Shown here: one piece after another, positions 43,060 to 51,429 of the stretch
Position numbering within the stretch: position 1 is the stretch's first letter
Layout of the letters: each line of letters starts with the position of its first letter
The notes under the pieces: model-generated
What the model was told of the DNA's origin: nothing
Databases searched by the model: none
What the model saw: the letters and a program-made list of their open reading frames with translations, nothing else
Assembly (NCBI RefSeq): GCF_048595595.1
Contig: NZ_CP184347.1
Source: Bacteroides pyogenes_A
GTDB lineage: Bacteria > Bacteroidota > Bacteroidia > Bacteroidales > Bacteroidaceae
DNA length: 64,000 nt
Direction: 5' to 3' (one strand)
Made by a program: the position numbers and the translations under genes

Positions 43060-44376
43060 TCAGTCCCCGCGACGAAGCACCGACCGAAGAAGCAGATAGC
43101 CCAAGACACCGGAAATAATGGAACCGGAGAGGACTCCGAATTTAGCCTGATTCAGCAATACCGGATAATCGGCGCCGAACGAAAGATTGGCAATGAAAAG
43201 CGAAACGGTGAAACCGATACCTCCCAACAAACATACACCGGCAAGATTGGTCCATTTCATGCCTTCGGGCATCGGAGTTATGCGCAACTTGATGGCCAAT
43301 CCCGTAAACAGATAAATCCCGATGAATTTCCCAACCAGAAGACTCAGGGCAACCGCTATGCTGACATGACCGATCAAACCATCTCCTCCGCCACCGAACA
43401 CAACGCCTGCATTGACAAAAGCGAAAAGCGGAAGGATGAAATAGTTTACCGCCCCATGCAGGTTGTCTTCCAACGACTGAAGGGGACTGATCACGCGGTC
43501 GGAAGCAGACTCCACTTCTTTCAGTTTGGCAATCTGCTCGTTAGTCAGCACAATACTCTCCGATTCCATGACAGGAAATCCGGAGATGGTATGGCGGATG
43601 CGTTCGATATATTTTCCGACATCAAGACGAGGCTTGGCGGGAATCACAAAAGCCAGAAGAACTCCCGATATGGTACTGTGAATGCCCGATTGAAGGAAGA
43701 GATACCAAATCAGCACGCCGATAATCAGAAAAAAGATCTTGTTTGTGGTGCCGCGATGCCCGATAAGGTACAATACCAAAAACAAAAGTGCGGCGATTAA
43801 CAAATAGCCTACTGAAATATGAGAACTGTAGAATATGGCAATCACCAAAATACCGCCGATATCGTCGACTACGGCAAAAGCGGTAAGAAATATCTTCAAA
43901 GATAACGGAACCCGCTTGCCCAGCAAACTCAATACGCCTAAAGAGAAAGCGATGTCCGTAGCCATAGGAATCGCCATCCCGCCTGCCCCTTCACTGCCCG
44001 GAGGACAAACAAACAAGTAGATAAGCACGGGAAACAGCATTCCGCCACAAGCGGCAATGAAAGGAAGAACCGCCTTGCCGAAAGAGGAAAGTTCGCCTAC
44101 CAGCAGTTCCCGTTTGATTTCCAACCCGACTAGAAGAAAGAAAATAGTCATCAGACCGTCATTGATAAACTCGATAACCCGAAGATTCTCTCCACCGTGT
44201 GAAAGCAGGTTCAGTCGCCCGATCTGAAGATTGAGCTCGTGATTTAAAAATTCCTGATAAACCGGAGCAAACGAAGAATTGGCAATAATAGCGGCCGAAA
44301 TGGCTGCCAAGAAAAGAAGAACACTCGCCGCAGTATCCGTCGACGAGAAGTTCCGCATGGTTCGAAAAACAGTCAT
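43060..44376 (-). CDS. nhaA: Na+/H+ antiporter NhaA
   Basis: 438 residues with about twelve membrane helices. NhaA motifs: NDGLMTIFFLLVGLEIKREL, MAIPMATDIAFSLGVLSLLG with the cation-site TDIAF, and FAVVDDIGGILVIAIFY with the two catalytic Asp residues (VVDD). GGIGFTVSLFIANLSFG is the conserved late helix. It exchanges sodium for protons at the inner membrane. The next gene upstream on the same strand (46 bases) is another antiporter. A TATATTTG box lies between them. Confidence 0.95.
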   Translation of the reverse strand: MTVFRTMRNFSSTDTAASVLLFLAAISAAIIANSSFAPVYQEFLNHELNLQIGRLNLLSHGGENLRVIEFINDGLMTIFFLLVGLEIKRELLVGELSSFGKAVLPFIAACGGMLFPVLIYLFVCPPGSEGAGGMAIPMATDIAFSLGVLSLLGKRVPLSLKIFLTAFAVVDDIGGILVIAIFYSSHISVGYLLIAALLFLVLYLIGHRGTTNKIFFLIIGVLIWYLFLQSGIHSTISGVLLAFVIPAKPRLDVGKYIERIRHTISGFPVMESESIVLTNEQIAKLKEVESASDRVISPLQSLEDNLHGAVNYFILPLFAFVNAGVVFGGGGDGLIGHVSIAVALSLLVGKFIGIYLFTGLAIKLRITPMPEGMKWTNLAGVCLLGGIGFTVSLFIANLSFGADYPVLLNQAKFGVLSGSIISGVLGYLLLRSVLRRGD

Positions 44377-44404
44377 ATTACAATTTTTATTTATATAATG
44401 ACCT

Positions 44405-44412
44405 CAAATATA
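44405..44412 (-). promoter_or_regulatory. Promoter -7 element (TATATTTG) of nhaA
   Basis: Minus-strand TAnnTTTG match, 28 bases upstream of the nhaA start, inside the short gap after the CPA2 antiporter gene. Confidence 0.5.
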
Positions 44413-44422
44413 GTGATTTGTT

Positions 44423-45595
44423 TTAACCTCTATAGCTTATTAACGCTAATTTTTTGACCCATACGACAAATATACCAGTTAAAATCAAATTTAACACCAA
44501 TGTAAATACAGAAATCACCAATGCGGGGCCTCCCAGATGATAACCCAACGCAATGAATATTATTCCCGCACCTACTTCACCACGGGTAAACATTCCGATG
44601 GAAAGCGCCAGACGCTCCCTCAGCTTGCGGTCGCGATAGAAAAAAACCGGACAGAGCTTGCCAATATTTGACAGCAGGGAAACAATGACAACATGAAACA
44701 GTATCATCCCCCATGACATCATAGGCTGCGAGCCCGTAAGCGAATCCATCCCCGCATGATTATCCGTCACCCCCACAAAATAGGGCATGCTCATACCTAC
44801 CAGAAACATAAAGAGAAAAGAGACTCCGGTAGATACCTTGTGTTCGGTGGGGCTATCATATTCTTTATGCTTCATGATCATGCCGAGCACAAAAGCGGGC
44901 AATAAAACTTCGATATGAATACTGCCTTCCGGTCCGTACAGCTCTTTAGTACCCAGATAGAGCAGATGGGTGGAGAGAAAAATCAAGACCGAATAAAAAA
45001 GAATGGCTTTCCAATCCTGACGCAAATCATATTTATTGAGTCGTTTCCACCCAAAAAATAAAAGCAAAAATACGATAAACACAATAATAATAAGTTGCCA
45101 ACGCATGCCGATCATCATTATCTGAAGCGGAATCATCAGGAGAATCGTATCCAAGTCGTCGAAAATAGCCAACACCTGTATCTTCTTATATATCCAACTG
45201 GACTTCAGTCCGATGACAGCGAGCATGGTAAACAGAATGCCTGCCGAAGTAGGCGCGGCGAAACGGCTCAGGAGAAGATTCTCTTTCCATGCAGTCGAAT
45301 TGCTCCAATACTCGGGGGGCATCAGCACGAATACATAATACACCGCAAGCAGAAGCCAGGGAAGGGCCGCTGTAACCATAGCGATCAGATAATCTTCGGC
45401 ATAGCTTTTCCAGCGGGACTTATCGAGCACGAACTCTCGCCCCACATTGATCATTATAAAGCTCAAACACACATAGAGCAATACATTTAAAACAGATTTA
45501 ACCGCTTCGTAATTCTCTCCCGCCATGGCGGGAAGAATTTGTGAGATAATGAGCCCCAGCATCAGGAGGGCCGAAAAAGACAGAACTTTTCTCAT
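44423..45595 (-). CDS. Cation:proton antiporter (CPA2/KefB-like membrane domain)
   Basis: 390 residues with about eleven to twelve helices and no C-terminal nucleotide-binding domain. Recognisable parts are SAGILFTMLAVIGLKSSW, AIFDDLDTILLMIP with the functional Asp pair, and FTRGEVGAGIIFIALGYHLG, the family's late helix (R-x-E-x-G). It should exchange Na+ or K+ for H+. The FDDLD site is acidic as in other CPA2 members. It pairs with nhaA. Confidence 0.85.
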   Translation of the reverse strand: MRKVLSFSALLMLGLIISQILPAMAGENYEAVKSVLNVLLYVCLSFIMINVGREFVLDKSRWKSYAEDYLIAMVTAALPWLLLAVYYVFVLMPPEYWSNSTAWKENLLLSRFAAPTSAGILFTMLAVIGLKSSWIYKKIQVLAIFDDLDTILLMIPLQIMMIGMRWQLIIIVFIVFLLLFFGWKRLNKYDLRQDWKAILFYSVLIFLSTHLLYLGTKELYGPEGSIHIEVLLPAFVLGMIMKHKEYDSPTEHKVSTGVSFLFMFLVGMSMPYFVGVTDNHAGMDSLTGSQPMMSWGMILFHVVIVSLLSNIGKLCPVFFYRDRKLRERLALSIGMFTRGEVGAGIIFIALGYHLGGPALVISVFTLVLNLILTGIFVVWVKKLALISYRG

Positions 45596-45678
45596 ATTTT
45601 ACTTATTATTGTTGTTTTAAATAAAGCAGTTGCCACGGAAAGCTCTGCAGACAGAAGGCAACCATTATAAAATATAAA

Positions 45679-45726
45679 ACAGCAAGAGAATTTGTTCGGG
45701 ACAATCCCGACAAACTTTCCTGCTGT
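45679..45726 (-). terminator. Terminator after lepA
   Basis: A long imperfect stem: ACAGCA...TCGGGA (45679-45701) against TCCCGA...TGCTGT (45705-45726), followed on the minus strand by TTTTATATTTTATA. It lies six bases past the lepA stop. Confidence 0.75.
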
Positions 45727-45731
45727 AATCG

Positions 45732-47513
45732 TTAATCGAGTTTCAGCACGGCGAGGAATGCCTTCTGAGGAACTTCCACGTTACCGATCTGCTTCATTCG
45801 CTTTTTCCCTTTCTTTTGTTTTTCGAGCAACTTGCGCTTACGGCTCACATCTCCGCCATAGCACTTGGCGGTAACATCTTTTCGAACCGCCTTTATCGTC
45901 TCGCGGGCGATGATTTTGGCGCCGATGGCAGCCTGAATGGCTATCTCGAATTGCTGTCGGGGAATCAGTTCTTTCAGTTTCTCGCACATCCGGCGCCCCA
46001 TGTCGTAAGCGTTGTCGAAATGCGTCAGTGTGGAAAGCGCGTCTACCGGTTCGCCGTTCAGAAGAATGTCGAGCTTCACCAGCTTGGAGGTATGGAAACC
46101 GCTCGGATGATAGTCGAACGAGGCATAGCCTTTCGAGATGCTCTTTAGCTTGTCGTAGAAGTCGATCACGATTTCTCCCAAGGGCATCTTATAGAAAAGC
46201 TCCACACGGTTGCCCGATATATACTCTTGTTTGAGCAACTCTCCCCGTTTGCCCAGACAGAGTGTCATGATAGGCCCTATGTAATCGGTAGTGGTAATGA
46301 TAGAGGCTTTGATATAAGGCTCTTCGATATGGTCTATCAGCGTGGGGTCGGGCATGCCACCGGGGTTGTGCACCTCTTTCACCCCACCCTGCTTATCGTA
46401 TATCAGGTAAGAAACGTTCGGCACCGTGGTAATCACATTCATATCGAACTCGCGGTCGAGACGTTCCTGCACGATCTCCATGTGAAGCAATCCCAAGAAT
46501 CCGCAACGGAAACCGAATCCCAACGCCAACGACGACTCGGGCTGGAAAGTCAGTGAAGCGTCGTTCAGTTGCAACTTCTCCAAGGAGGCGCGCAAGTCTT
46601 CGAAGTCTTCCGCTTCGATGGGATACACCCCGGCAAACACCATCGGCTTCACCTCTTCGAATCCGGCAATGGCTTTCGCGCACGGGCGGGCAATATGCGT
46701 AATCGTGTCGCCCACTTTCACCTCTTTCGAGGTTTTGATGCCCGAAATAATATATCCCACATCGCCGGTGCGGAGTTCTTTACGCGGAACCATATCCATC
46801 TTGAGAACTCCTACCTCATCGGCGTCATACTCCTTGCCTGTATTGAAGAATTTCACTTTATCGCCGGTGCGGATCACTCCGTTTTCAACCTTGAAGTAAG
46901 CGATGATTCCCCGGAAAGAATTAAATACGGAGTCGAAGATCAACGCCTGCAACGGAGCTTCTTCATCGCCTTCGGGATGAGGAATACGTTCGATGACCGC
47001 TTCCAGGATCTCTTCGATTCCCATACCCGTCTTTCCCGAAGCGCGAATAATCTCCTCGCGCTTGCAGCCCAGCAACTCTACAATCTCGTCTTCCACCTCT
47101 TCGGGCATGGCGCTTGCCATGTCGCATTTGTTGATGATGGGAATAATCTCCAAATCATGCTCGATTGCCATGTAGAGGTTCGAAATGGTCTGGGCCTGCA
47201 CCCCCTGCGACGCGTCTACAATGAGCAACGCCCCTTCACAGGCGGCGATGGAACGGGATACTTCGTACGAGAAATCGACATGTCCCGGAGTGTCGATGAG
47301 GTTGAGCACATACTTCTCTCCTTTATAAGTGTACTCCATCTGAATGGCATGACTTTTAATCGTGATGCCTCTCTCCTTCTCCAGATCCATACTGTCGAGC
47401 ATCTGTCCGTTCGTCACCTGGATAGTGTGCGTAAATTCCAGCAGACGGTCGGCCAATGTAGATTTACCGTGGTCGATATGGGCAATGATGCAAAAGTTGC
47501 GGATATTTTTCAT
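45732..47513 (-). CDS. lepA: Elongation factor 4 (LepA) GTPase
   Basis: 593 residues, the family's normal length. G1 AHIDHGKST (10-18), then DTPGHVDF, NKCD, and the LepA C-terminal domain ending around VSRKRKLLEKQKKGKKRMK. It binds ribosomes and helps under stress or in initiation; the precise role is debated. It has its own promoter and a strong terminator on each side. Confidence 0.97.
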   Translation of the reverse strand: MKNIRNFCIIAHIDHGKSTLADRLLEFTHTIQVTNGQMLDSMDLEKERGITIKSHAIQMEYTYKGEKYVLNLIDTPGHVDFSYEVSRSIAACEGALLIVDASQGVQAQTISNLYMAIEHDLEIIPIINKCDMASAMPEEVEDEIVELLGCKREEIIRASGKTGMGIEEILEAVIERIPHPEGDEEAPLQALIFDSVFNSFRGIIAYFKVENGVIRTGDKVKFFNTGKEYDADEVGVLKMDMVPRKELRTGDVGYIISGIKTSKEVKVGDTITHIARPCAKAIAGFEEVKPMVFAGVYPIEAEDFEDLRASLEKLQLNDASLTFQPESSLALGFGFRCGFLGLLHMEIVQERLDREFDMNVITTVPNVSYLIYDKQGGVKEVHNPGGMPDPTLIDHIEEPYIKASIITTTDYIGPIMTLCLGKRGELLKQEYISGNRVELFYKMPLGEIVIDFYDKLKSISKGYASFDYHPSGFHTSKLVKLDILLNGEPVDALSTLTHFDNAYDMGRRMCEKLKELIPRQQFEIAIQAAIGAKIIARETIKAVRKDVTAKCYGGDVSRKRKLLEKQKKGKKRMKQIGNVEVPQKAFLAVLKLD

Positions 47514-47547
47514 TCTATATTTCTGTTATTTTTATCTTTTTAGAGCG

Positions 47548-47555
47548 CAAATATA
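47548..47555 (-). promoter_or_regulatory. Promoter -7 element (TATATTTG) of lepA
   Basis: Minus-strand TAnnTTTG match, 34 bases upstream of the lepA start. Confidence 0.55.
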
Positions 47556-47572
47556 CGTAAATGAAAGAAAAT

Positions 47573-47621
47573 AAAAAAATGCGTTGATTACATTTAATAC
47601 CATGTACCAACGCATTTTTTT
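47573..47621 (-). terminator. Strong terminator after the small winged-helix gene
   Basis: AAAAAAATGCGTTG (47573-47586) pairs perfectly with CAACGCATTTTTTT (47608-47621). It is followed by a T-rich run in the minus direction and begins 22 bases past the stop of the gene at 47644. Confidence 0.85.
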
Positions 47622-47643
47622 ATTGCTTAAGTGAGTTACTCGC

Positions 47644-47844
47644 TTAGACCAATTTGAAGAAGAGTTCACCTTCAACTTCTGCCACAGAGACTTTGTCTTC
47701 TCTCAACAGCCAACCAAGGCCGAGGAACAAATCTTTGTCAACCAGCTTGGCAGCTTTTTTCAGTTGTTTAGCAGTCATACCTTCTGTTCCGTTCAACGCG
47801 TTCCAGATCTTGCCTGCCATTTCACCTGCTTTTTCTTTCAACAT
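47644..47844 (-). CDS. Small winged helix-turn-helix protein (DUF2582 type)
   Basis: 66 residues: KIWNALNGTEGMTAKQLKKA then KDLFLGLGWLLREDKVSVAE and FFKLV. This is the whole DUF2582-type winged-helix domain and nothing else. There is no membrane segment. The wing is acidic (EVEGE), which is unusual for DNA binding, so it may act by protein contact. It is monocistronic, with promoter and terminator both clear, suggesting high expression. Confidence 0.82.
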   Translation of the reverse strand: MLKEKAGEMAGKIWNALNGTEGMTAKQLKKAAKLVDKDLFLGLGWLLREDKVSVAEVEGELFFKLV

Positions 47845-47916
47845 TTACTTTGAAGTTTTAAGTTAGACATGCCGATACAAAACATCGGCCGAAGCTTTCA
47901 GATTTTATATCGGAGG

Positions 47917-47924
47917 CAAAGATA
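47917..47924 (-). promoter_or_regulatory. Promoter -7 element (TATCTTTG)
   Basis: Minus-strand exact TAnnTTTG match. The leader to the ATG at 47844 is about 65-70 bases and contains the inverted pair CCGAT/ATCGG. Confidence 0.6.
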
Positions 47925-47997
47925 GTTATTTTTATGCTATATAACACATAAATCAGCATTTTTTTATTAAAATTGTAACAAAAACATGTTTTTTCGT

Positions 47998-48468
47998 TTA
48001 TTTTGGATGGCTTTCGAGGTATTCCGCCCAAATACGGGCAGCTTCTTCCACCATTTTAGCGCAAGGCCTCTTGGCGTAATAATGCAGCGTTCGCTCTTCG
48101 GGAAGAGACGATAGCGGTTCTTTTTTATCCGATCCGAGCAACTCTCTGCAAACCAGCGAGCCGTTTCGTTTCTTAAATTCTGCCGCCAGCTCCTGCACCA
48201 AAGCATAAGTGGCAGCCTTTCCCTCACGGTCGGCAGCTTCGACAGCTCCCTTTTCCAAACCGGCAAGCAGAAACATGCCGCATGCCGCTCCGCATGTCTG
48301 GCGCATACGCCCTATTCCACCTCCGAAAGCGGCTGCCATACGTAAGGCTTGCTGTTCGGTAAAGCCATACATGTCGGCAAAAGCAGCCACTACAGACTGC
48401 GAGCAGTTGTATCCGCTCTTGAAAAGAGCCACTGCTTTTTCTACTCTATCTTCCATTTTTTCATTCAT
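47998..48468 (-). CDS. C_GCAxxG_C_C family protein
   Basis: 156 residues. SGYNCSQSVVAAFA, then GIGRMRQTCGAACGMFLLAG with the Cys-Gly-Ala-Ala-Cys-Gly run, and later single Cys residues (SLVCRELLG, RPCAKMVEEA), the full cysteine pattern of the family. The conserved cysteines suggest a redox or metal role, but no function is established. The start overlaps the stop of the exonuclease gene by eight bases, so the two are translationally coupled. Confidence 0.87.
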   Translation of the reverse strand: MNEKMEDRVEKAVALFKSGYNCSQSVVAAFADMYGFTEQQALRMAAAFGGGIGRMRQTCGAACGMFLLAGLEKGAVEAADREGKAATYALVQELAAEFKKRNGSLVCRELLGSDKKEPLSSLPEERTLHYYAKRPCAKMVEEAARIWAEYLESHPK

Positions 48469-49228
48469 GTTCTATTTCCAACAGCATCGGACAGTGGTCG
48501 GAATGCACAGCTTCGTTCAAAATGGCCGCAGCTTTCAGCATAGGTTGCACCGATTCTGTCGTCATGCAATAATCGATCCGCCATCCTTTGTTCTTGGCTC
48601 TCGAGTTAAAACGGTAGCTCCACCAGGTATACTCCTGCTTTTGGGGATGCAACAAGCGGAACGTATCGATAAATCCCGCCGACAGGAATCGCGTCATCCA
48701 CTCCCGCTCTTCGGGAAGGAATCCGCTGTTTTTGGCATTTCGCACCGGATCGTGAATATCTATCGGCTCATGACAGATGTTATAGTCGCCGCAAAGCACC
48801 AGATTGGGGCGCAACTCGCGCAACTTGGTCACATAATCCTGATATGCTTCGAGCCAAACCATCTTAAAGGCCTGACGTTCGTCTCCGCTGCTGCCCGAAG
48901 GATGGTAAACGCTCACGACCGACAAATCTCCGAAATCGGCGCGGATAAAACGTCCTTCACGGTCGTACACGTCGATTCCCATTCCGTATTCCACATGATC
49001 GGGCATTCGCTTCGTCAAGATAGCCACTCCGCTATAGCCTTTCTTCTCCGCGCAATGAAGGTAAGAGTGGTAACCCAGCGCTTCAAACATTAGTTCAGGA
49101 TACTGGTCGGGCTGGAGTTTTGTCTCCTGCAGACAAACCACATCCGGATTTTCTCGCTCCAGCCACTCCGCAAAACCTTTTCCGACAGCGGCACGCAATC
49201 CGTTTACGTTGTATGTGATAATTTTCAT
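48461..49228 (-). CDS. xth: Exodeoxyribonuclease III
   Basis: 255 residues. MKIITYNVNGLRAAVGKGF, VCLQETKLQ with the metal-binding Glu, VVSVYHPSG, LCGDYNICH (catalytic Asp/Asn) and SDHCPM (catalytic Asp-His) are all present. It acts as an AP endonuclease and 3' exonuclease in base excision repair. The gene is 18 bases downstream of mntH and overlaps the C_GCAxxG_C_C gene. Confidence 0.94.
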   Translation of the reverse strand: MKIITYNVNGLRAAVGKGFAEWLERENPDVVCLQETKLQPDQYPELMFEALGYHSYLHCAEKKGYSGVAILTKRMPDHVEYGMGIDVYDREGRFIRADFGDLSVVSVYHPSGSSGDERQAFKMVWLEAYQDYVTKLRELRPNLVLCGDYNICHEPIDIHDPVRNAKNSGFLPEEREWMTRFLSAGFIDTFRLLHPQKQEYTWWSYRFNSRAKNKGWRIDYCMTTESVQPMLKAAAILNEAVHSDHCPMLLEIEHE

Positions 49229-49246
49229 TTTTCTATTCTTTTATAT

Positions 49247-50503
49247 TCAAGCAAACAGCAGCATGATATTCAGCACGGACACGATGGCGGCAATGGTATA
49301 TAGCACGAAGATGCTCCACCGGCTGTTGACATAGTTGCCCATCACTTTCCGCGAGGAGGTGAGCCCCACTTGCAGAAACACGGTAAAAGGCAGTTGGACG
49401 CTCAGAATCATTTGCGAAACGATCAGTCCCTTAAAGGGATCGCCGATAAAGAAAATGAGCAGCAAGGCTACCCCCAGCGACAAAAGAATGCCCACTTGCG
49501 AGTGACTGTCTTTTACATGATACGATTCGCCGAAAATTCCGGCAAATATAGAACCCGCAGCCATGCCGCTCGTTATGGTAGACGAAACGCCTGCCATGAG
49601 CAAAGCCAACGCGAACACTATCGCCGCATTATTGCCCAACAGAGGCTCCAGGAGAGACTTGGCCTGTTGCAGCTCCTCCACCAGAATGCCGCTCTTGAAG
49701 AAAGTGGCGGCAGCCAGCAGAATCATGGCGCTGTTGATAGCCCACCCCACAATCATGGAGAAAAGCGTGTCGAACAATTCATATTTCAGCACTTTCCTGA
49801 TGGAAGCCTCGTCTTGCTTGTTGTACTGGTGGCTTTGTATCACCTCCGAATGCAAGAACAGATTATGAGGCATTACCACTGCTCCCAACACGCTCATGAT
49901 GATGAGCATGCTCCCTTTCGGGATAGAGGGGGTTACCCACCCGGCAGTGGCTGCCTGCCAATCGATCTCCACCAGGAAAAGTTCGTAAATAAACGAAAGT
50001 CCGATGACGGAAACAAAAGCGATGATGGAACGTTCTATCTTTTTATAAGAATTGGTAAACAGCATGATCGAAACGAACAGCGTGGTGAGCACCGAGCCCC
50101 AGATGATGGGTATATCGAACAACATCTCCAACGCGATAGCGCCTCCCAGTATCTCCGCCAACGAAGTAGAGATGGAAGCCAGCACAGCGGTTCCGAGAAT
50201 GGGGCGGGATATCCATTTGGGTGTATATTTCGTGGCGGCCTCCGACAGACAAAGCCCCGTGACAATGCCGAGATGCGCCACGTTATGCTGAAGAATAATC
50301 AGCATAACGGTAGATAGCGTCACCACCCACAGCAACGAATAGCCGAACTCCGATCCTGCGGCAAAATTGGAAGCCCAGTTTCCCGGATCGATAAATCCCA
50401 CCGTCACCAATAATCCGGGACCGATGTATTTAAAAACGTCCAATCCTCCGAGATAACGTTTATGGTCCCTCCTTTTTAGGTCTTGAAAAATATTTTTTAT
50501 CAT
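49247..50503 (-). CDS. mntH: Nramp-family divalent metal transporter
   Basis: 418 residues with about eleven helices. VGFIDPGNWASNFAAGSEFG holds the DPGN metal-binding motif in helix 1, and VVMPHNLFLHSEVIQ holds the helix 6 MPHN motif. It imports Mn2+ and perhaps Fe2+ with protons. A downstream Met is possible, but the first is supported by the family's cytoplasmic N-terminus. In the gap upstream to yebC I see no clear promoter box. Confidence 0.95.
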   Translation of the reverse strand: MIKNIFQDLKRRDHKRYLGGLDVFKYIGPGLLVTVGFIDPGNWASNFAAGSEFGYSLLWVVTLSTVMLIILQHNVAHLGIVTGLCLSEAATKYTPKWISRPILGTAVLASISTSLAEILGGAIALEMLFDIPIIWGSVLTTLFVSIMLFTNSYKKIERSIIAFVSVIGLSFIYELFLVEIDWQAATAGWVTPSIPKGSMLIIMSVLGAVVMPHNLFLHSEVIQSHQYNKQDEASIRKVLKYELFDTLFSMIVGWAINSAMILLAAATFFKSGILVEELQQAKSLLEPLLGNNAAIVFALALLMAGVSSTITSGMAAGSIFAGIFGESYHVKDSHSQVGILLSLGVALLLIFFIGDPFKGLIVSQMILSVQLPFTVFLQVGLTSSRKVMGNYVNSRWSIFVLYTIAAIVSVLNIMLLFA

Positions 50504-50662
50504 TCTATCCTCTTTGTTATTTTTCCTGAAAAGTGTTATTCATCATATAACGGCAGACATAAACGTTTTGTTCGAAAAAAAACAGCCTTCGGTAACTGCA
50601 ATTGACCAAAGGCTTTTCTTGCTTTCAACGAAAGCAATGTCCGAAAAAACAGTTCCCAAAGG

Positions 50663-51397
50663 CTACTCTTCGCCTTCGGGTTTCATGTTGGTATAAACGG
50701 TTTGCACGTCGTCGAACTCTTCCAGACGCTCCACCATCTTATCCAAAGTCTCACGCTGTTCAGGAGTCACATCCTTCAGGTCGTTGGGGATATACGTAAA
50801 ATCACCCCCTACGTCCTCGAATCCGCATTCTTCCAGATGTTTCTGAATAGCCGCATAGCTCTTCGGATCGCCGTAAATGGTGATTGTGCCTTCTTCCTCG
50901 TCTTCCTCGAACTCATCTTCCACATCATAGTCTATCAAGTCGAGAATAAGCTCTTCCATATCTATACCCTCTCTCTTTTTGAAAGTGAACACACATTTAT
51001 GGTCGAAAAGAAACGCCAACGATCCCATCGTTCCCAGATTTCCACCGAACTTATTGAAAACCGAACGCACATCCGCCACCGTACGTGTGGGGTTGTCGGT
51101 CAACGTGTCTACGAACACCGCTACTCCGTGAGGACCGTATCCTTCGTACGTCATGCTCTTGTACTCGCTTTGGTCCTTTCCCATCGCGTTTTTAATCGCA
51201 CGGTCTATATTATCTTTCGGCATGTTCTCACGCTTCGCGTTTGCGATAATGGCTCGCAGCGTAGGGTTATTCTCGGGTTCCGGTCCGCCGGCTTTCACGG
51301 CAATCGCAATCTGTTTGCCGATTTTGGTAAACGTACGGGCCATGTGCCCCCATCTTTTCAGTTTCGCGGCTTTTCTATATTCAAATGCTCTTCCCAT
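50663..51397 (-). CDS. yebC: YebC/PmpR-family protein
   Basis: 244 residues: MGRAFEYRKAAKLKRWGHMA, then KIGKQIAIAVKAGGPEPENN and MTYEGYGPHGVAVFVDTLTD, the family's signature run. The central acidic insert (EFEEDEEEGT) is longer than usual. Members act as transcription regulators or, as recently proposed for some, ease ribosome stalling at proline-rich sequences. It shares a strand and a 32-base gap with pheT. Confidence 0.94.
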   Translation of the reverse strand: MGRAFEYRKAAKLKRWGHMARTFTKIGKQIAIAVKAGGPEPENNPTLRAIIANAKRENMPKDNIDRAIKNAMGKDQSEYKSMTYEGYGPHGVAVFVDTLTDNPTRTVADVRSVFNKFGGNLGTMGSLAFLFDHKCVFTFKKREGIDMEELILDLIDYDVEDEFEEDEEEGTITIYGDPKSYAAIQKHLEECGFEDVGGDFTYIPNDLKDVTPEQRETLDKMVERLEEFDDVQTVYTNMKPEGEE

Positions 51398-51429
51398 TGG
51401 TTTATATTTTATTTATTCTAAAACTTTAT

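Noticed and set aside
42822..43118. 98-residue plus-strand frame
   Set aside because: Consists largely of the translated GC-rich repeat (ALKKTRRALKANTADF) and overlaps the end of nhaA.
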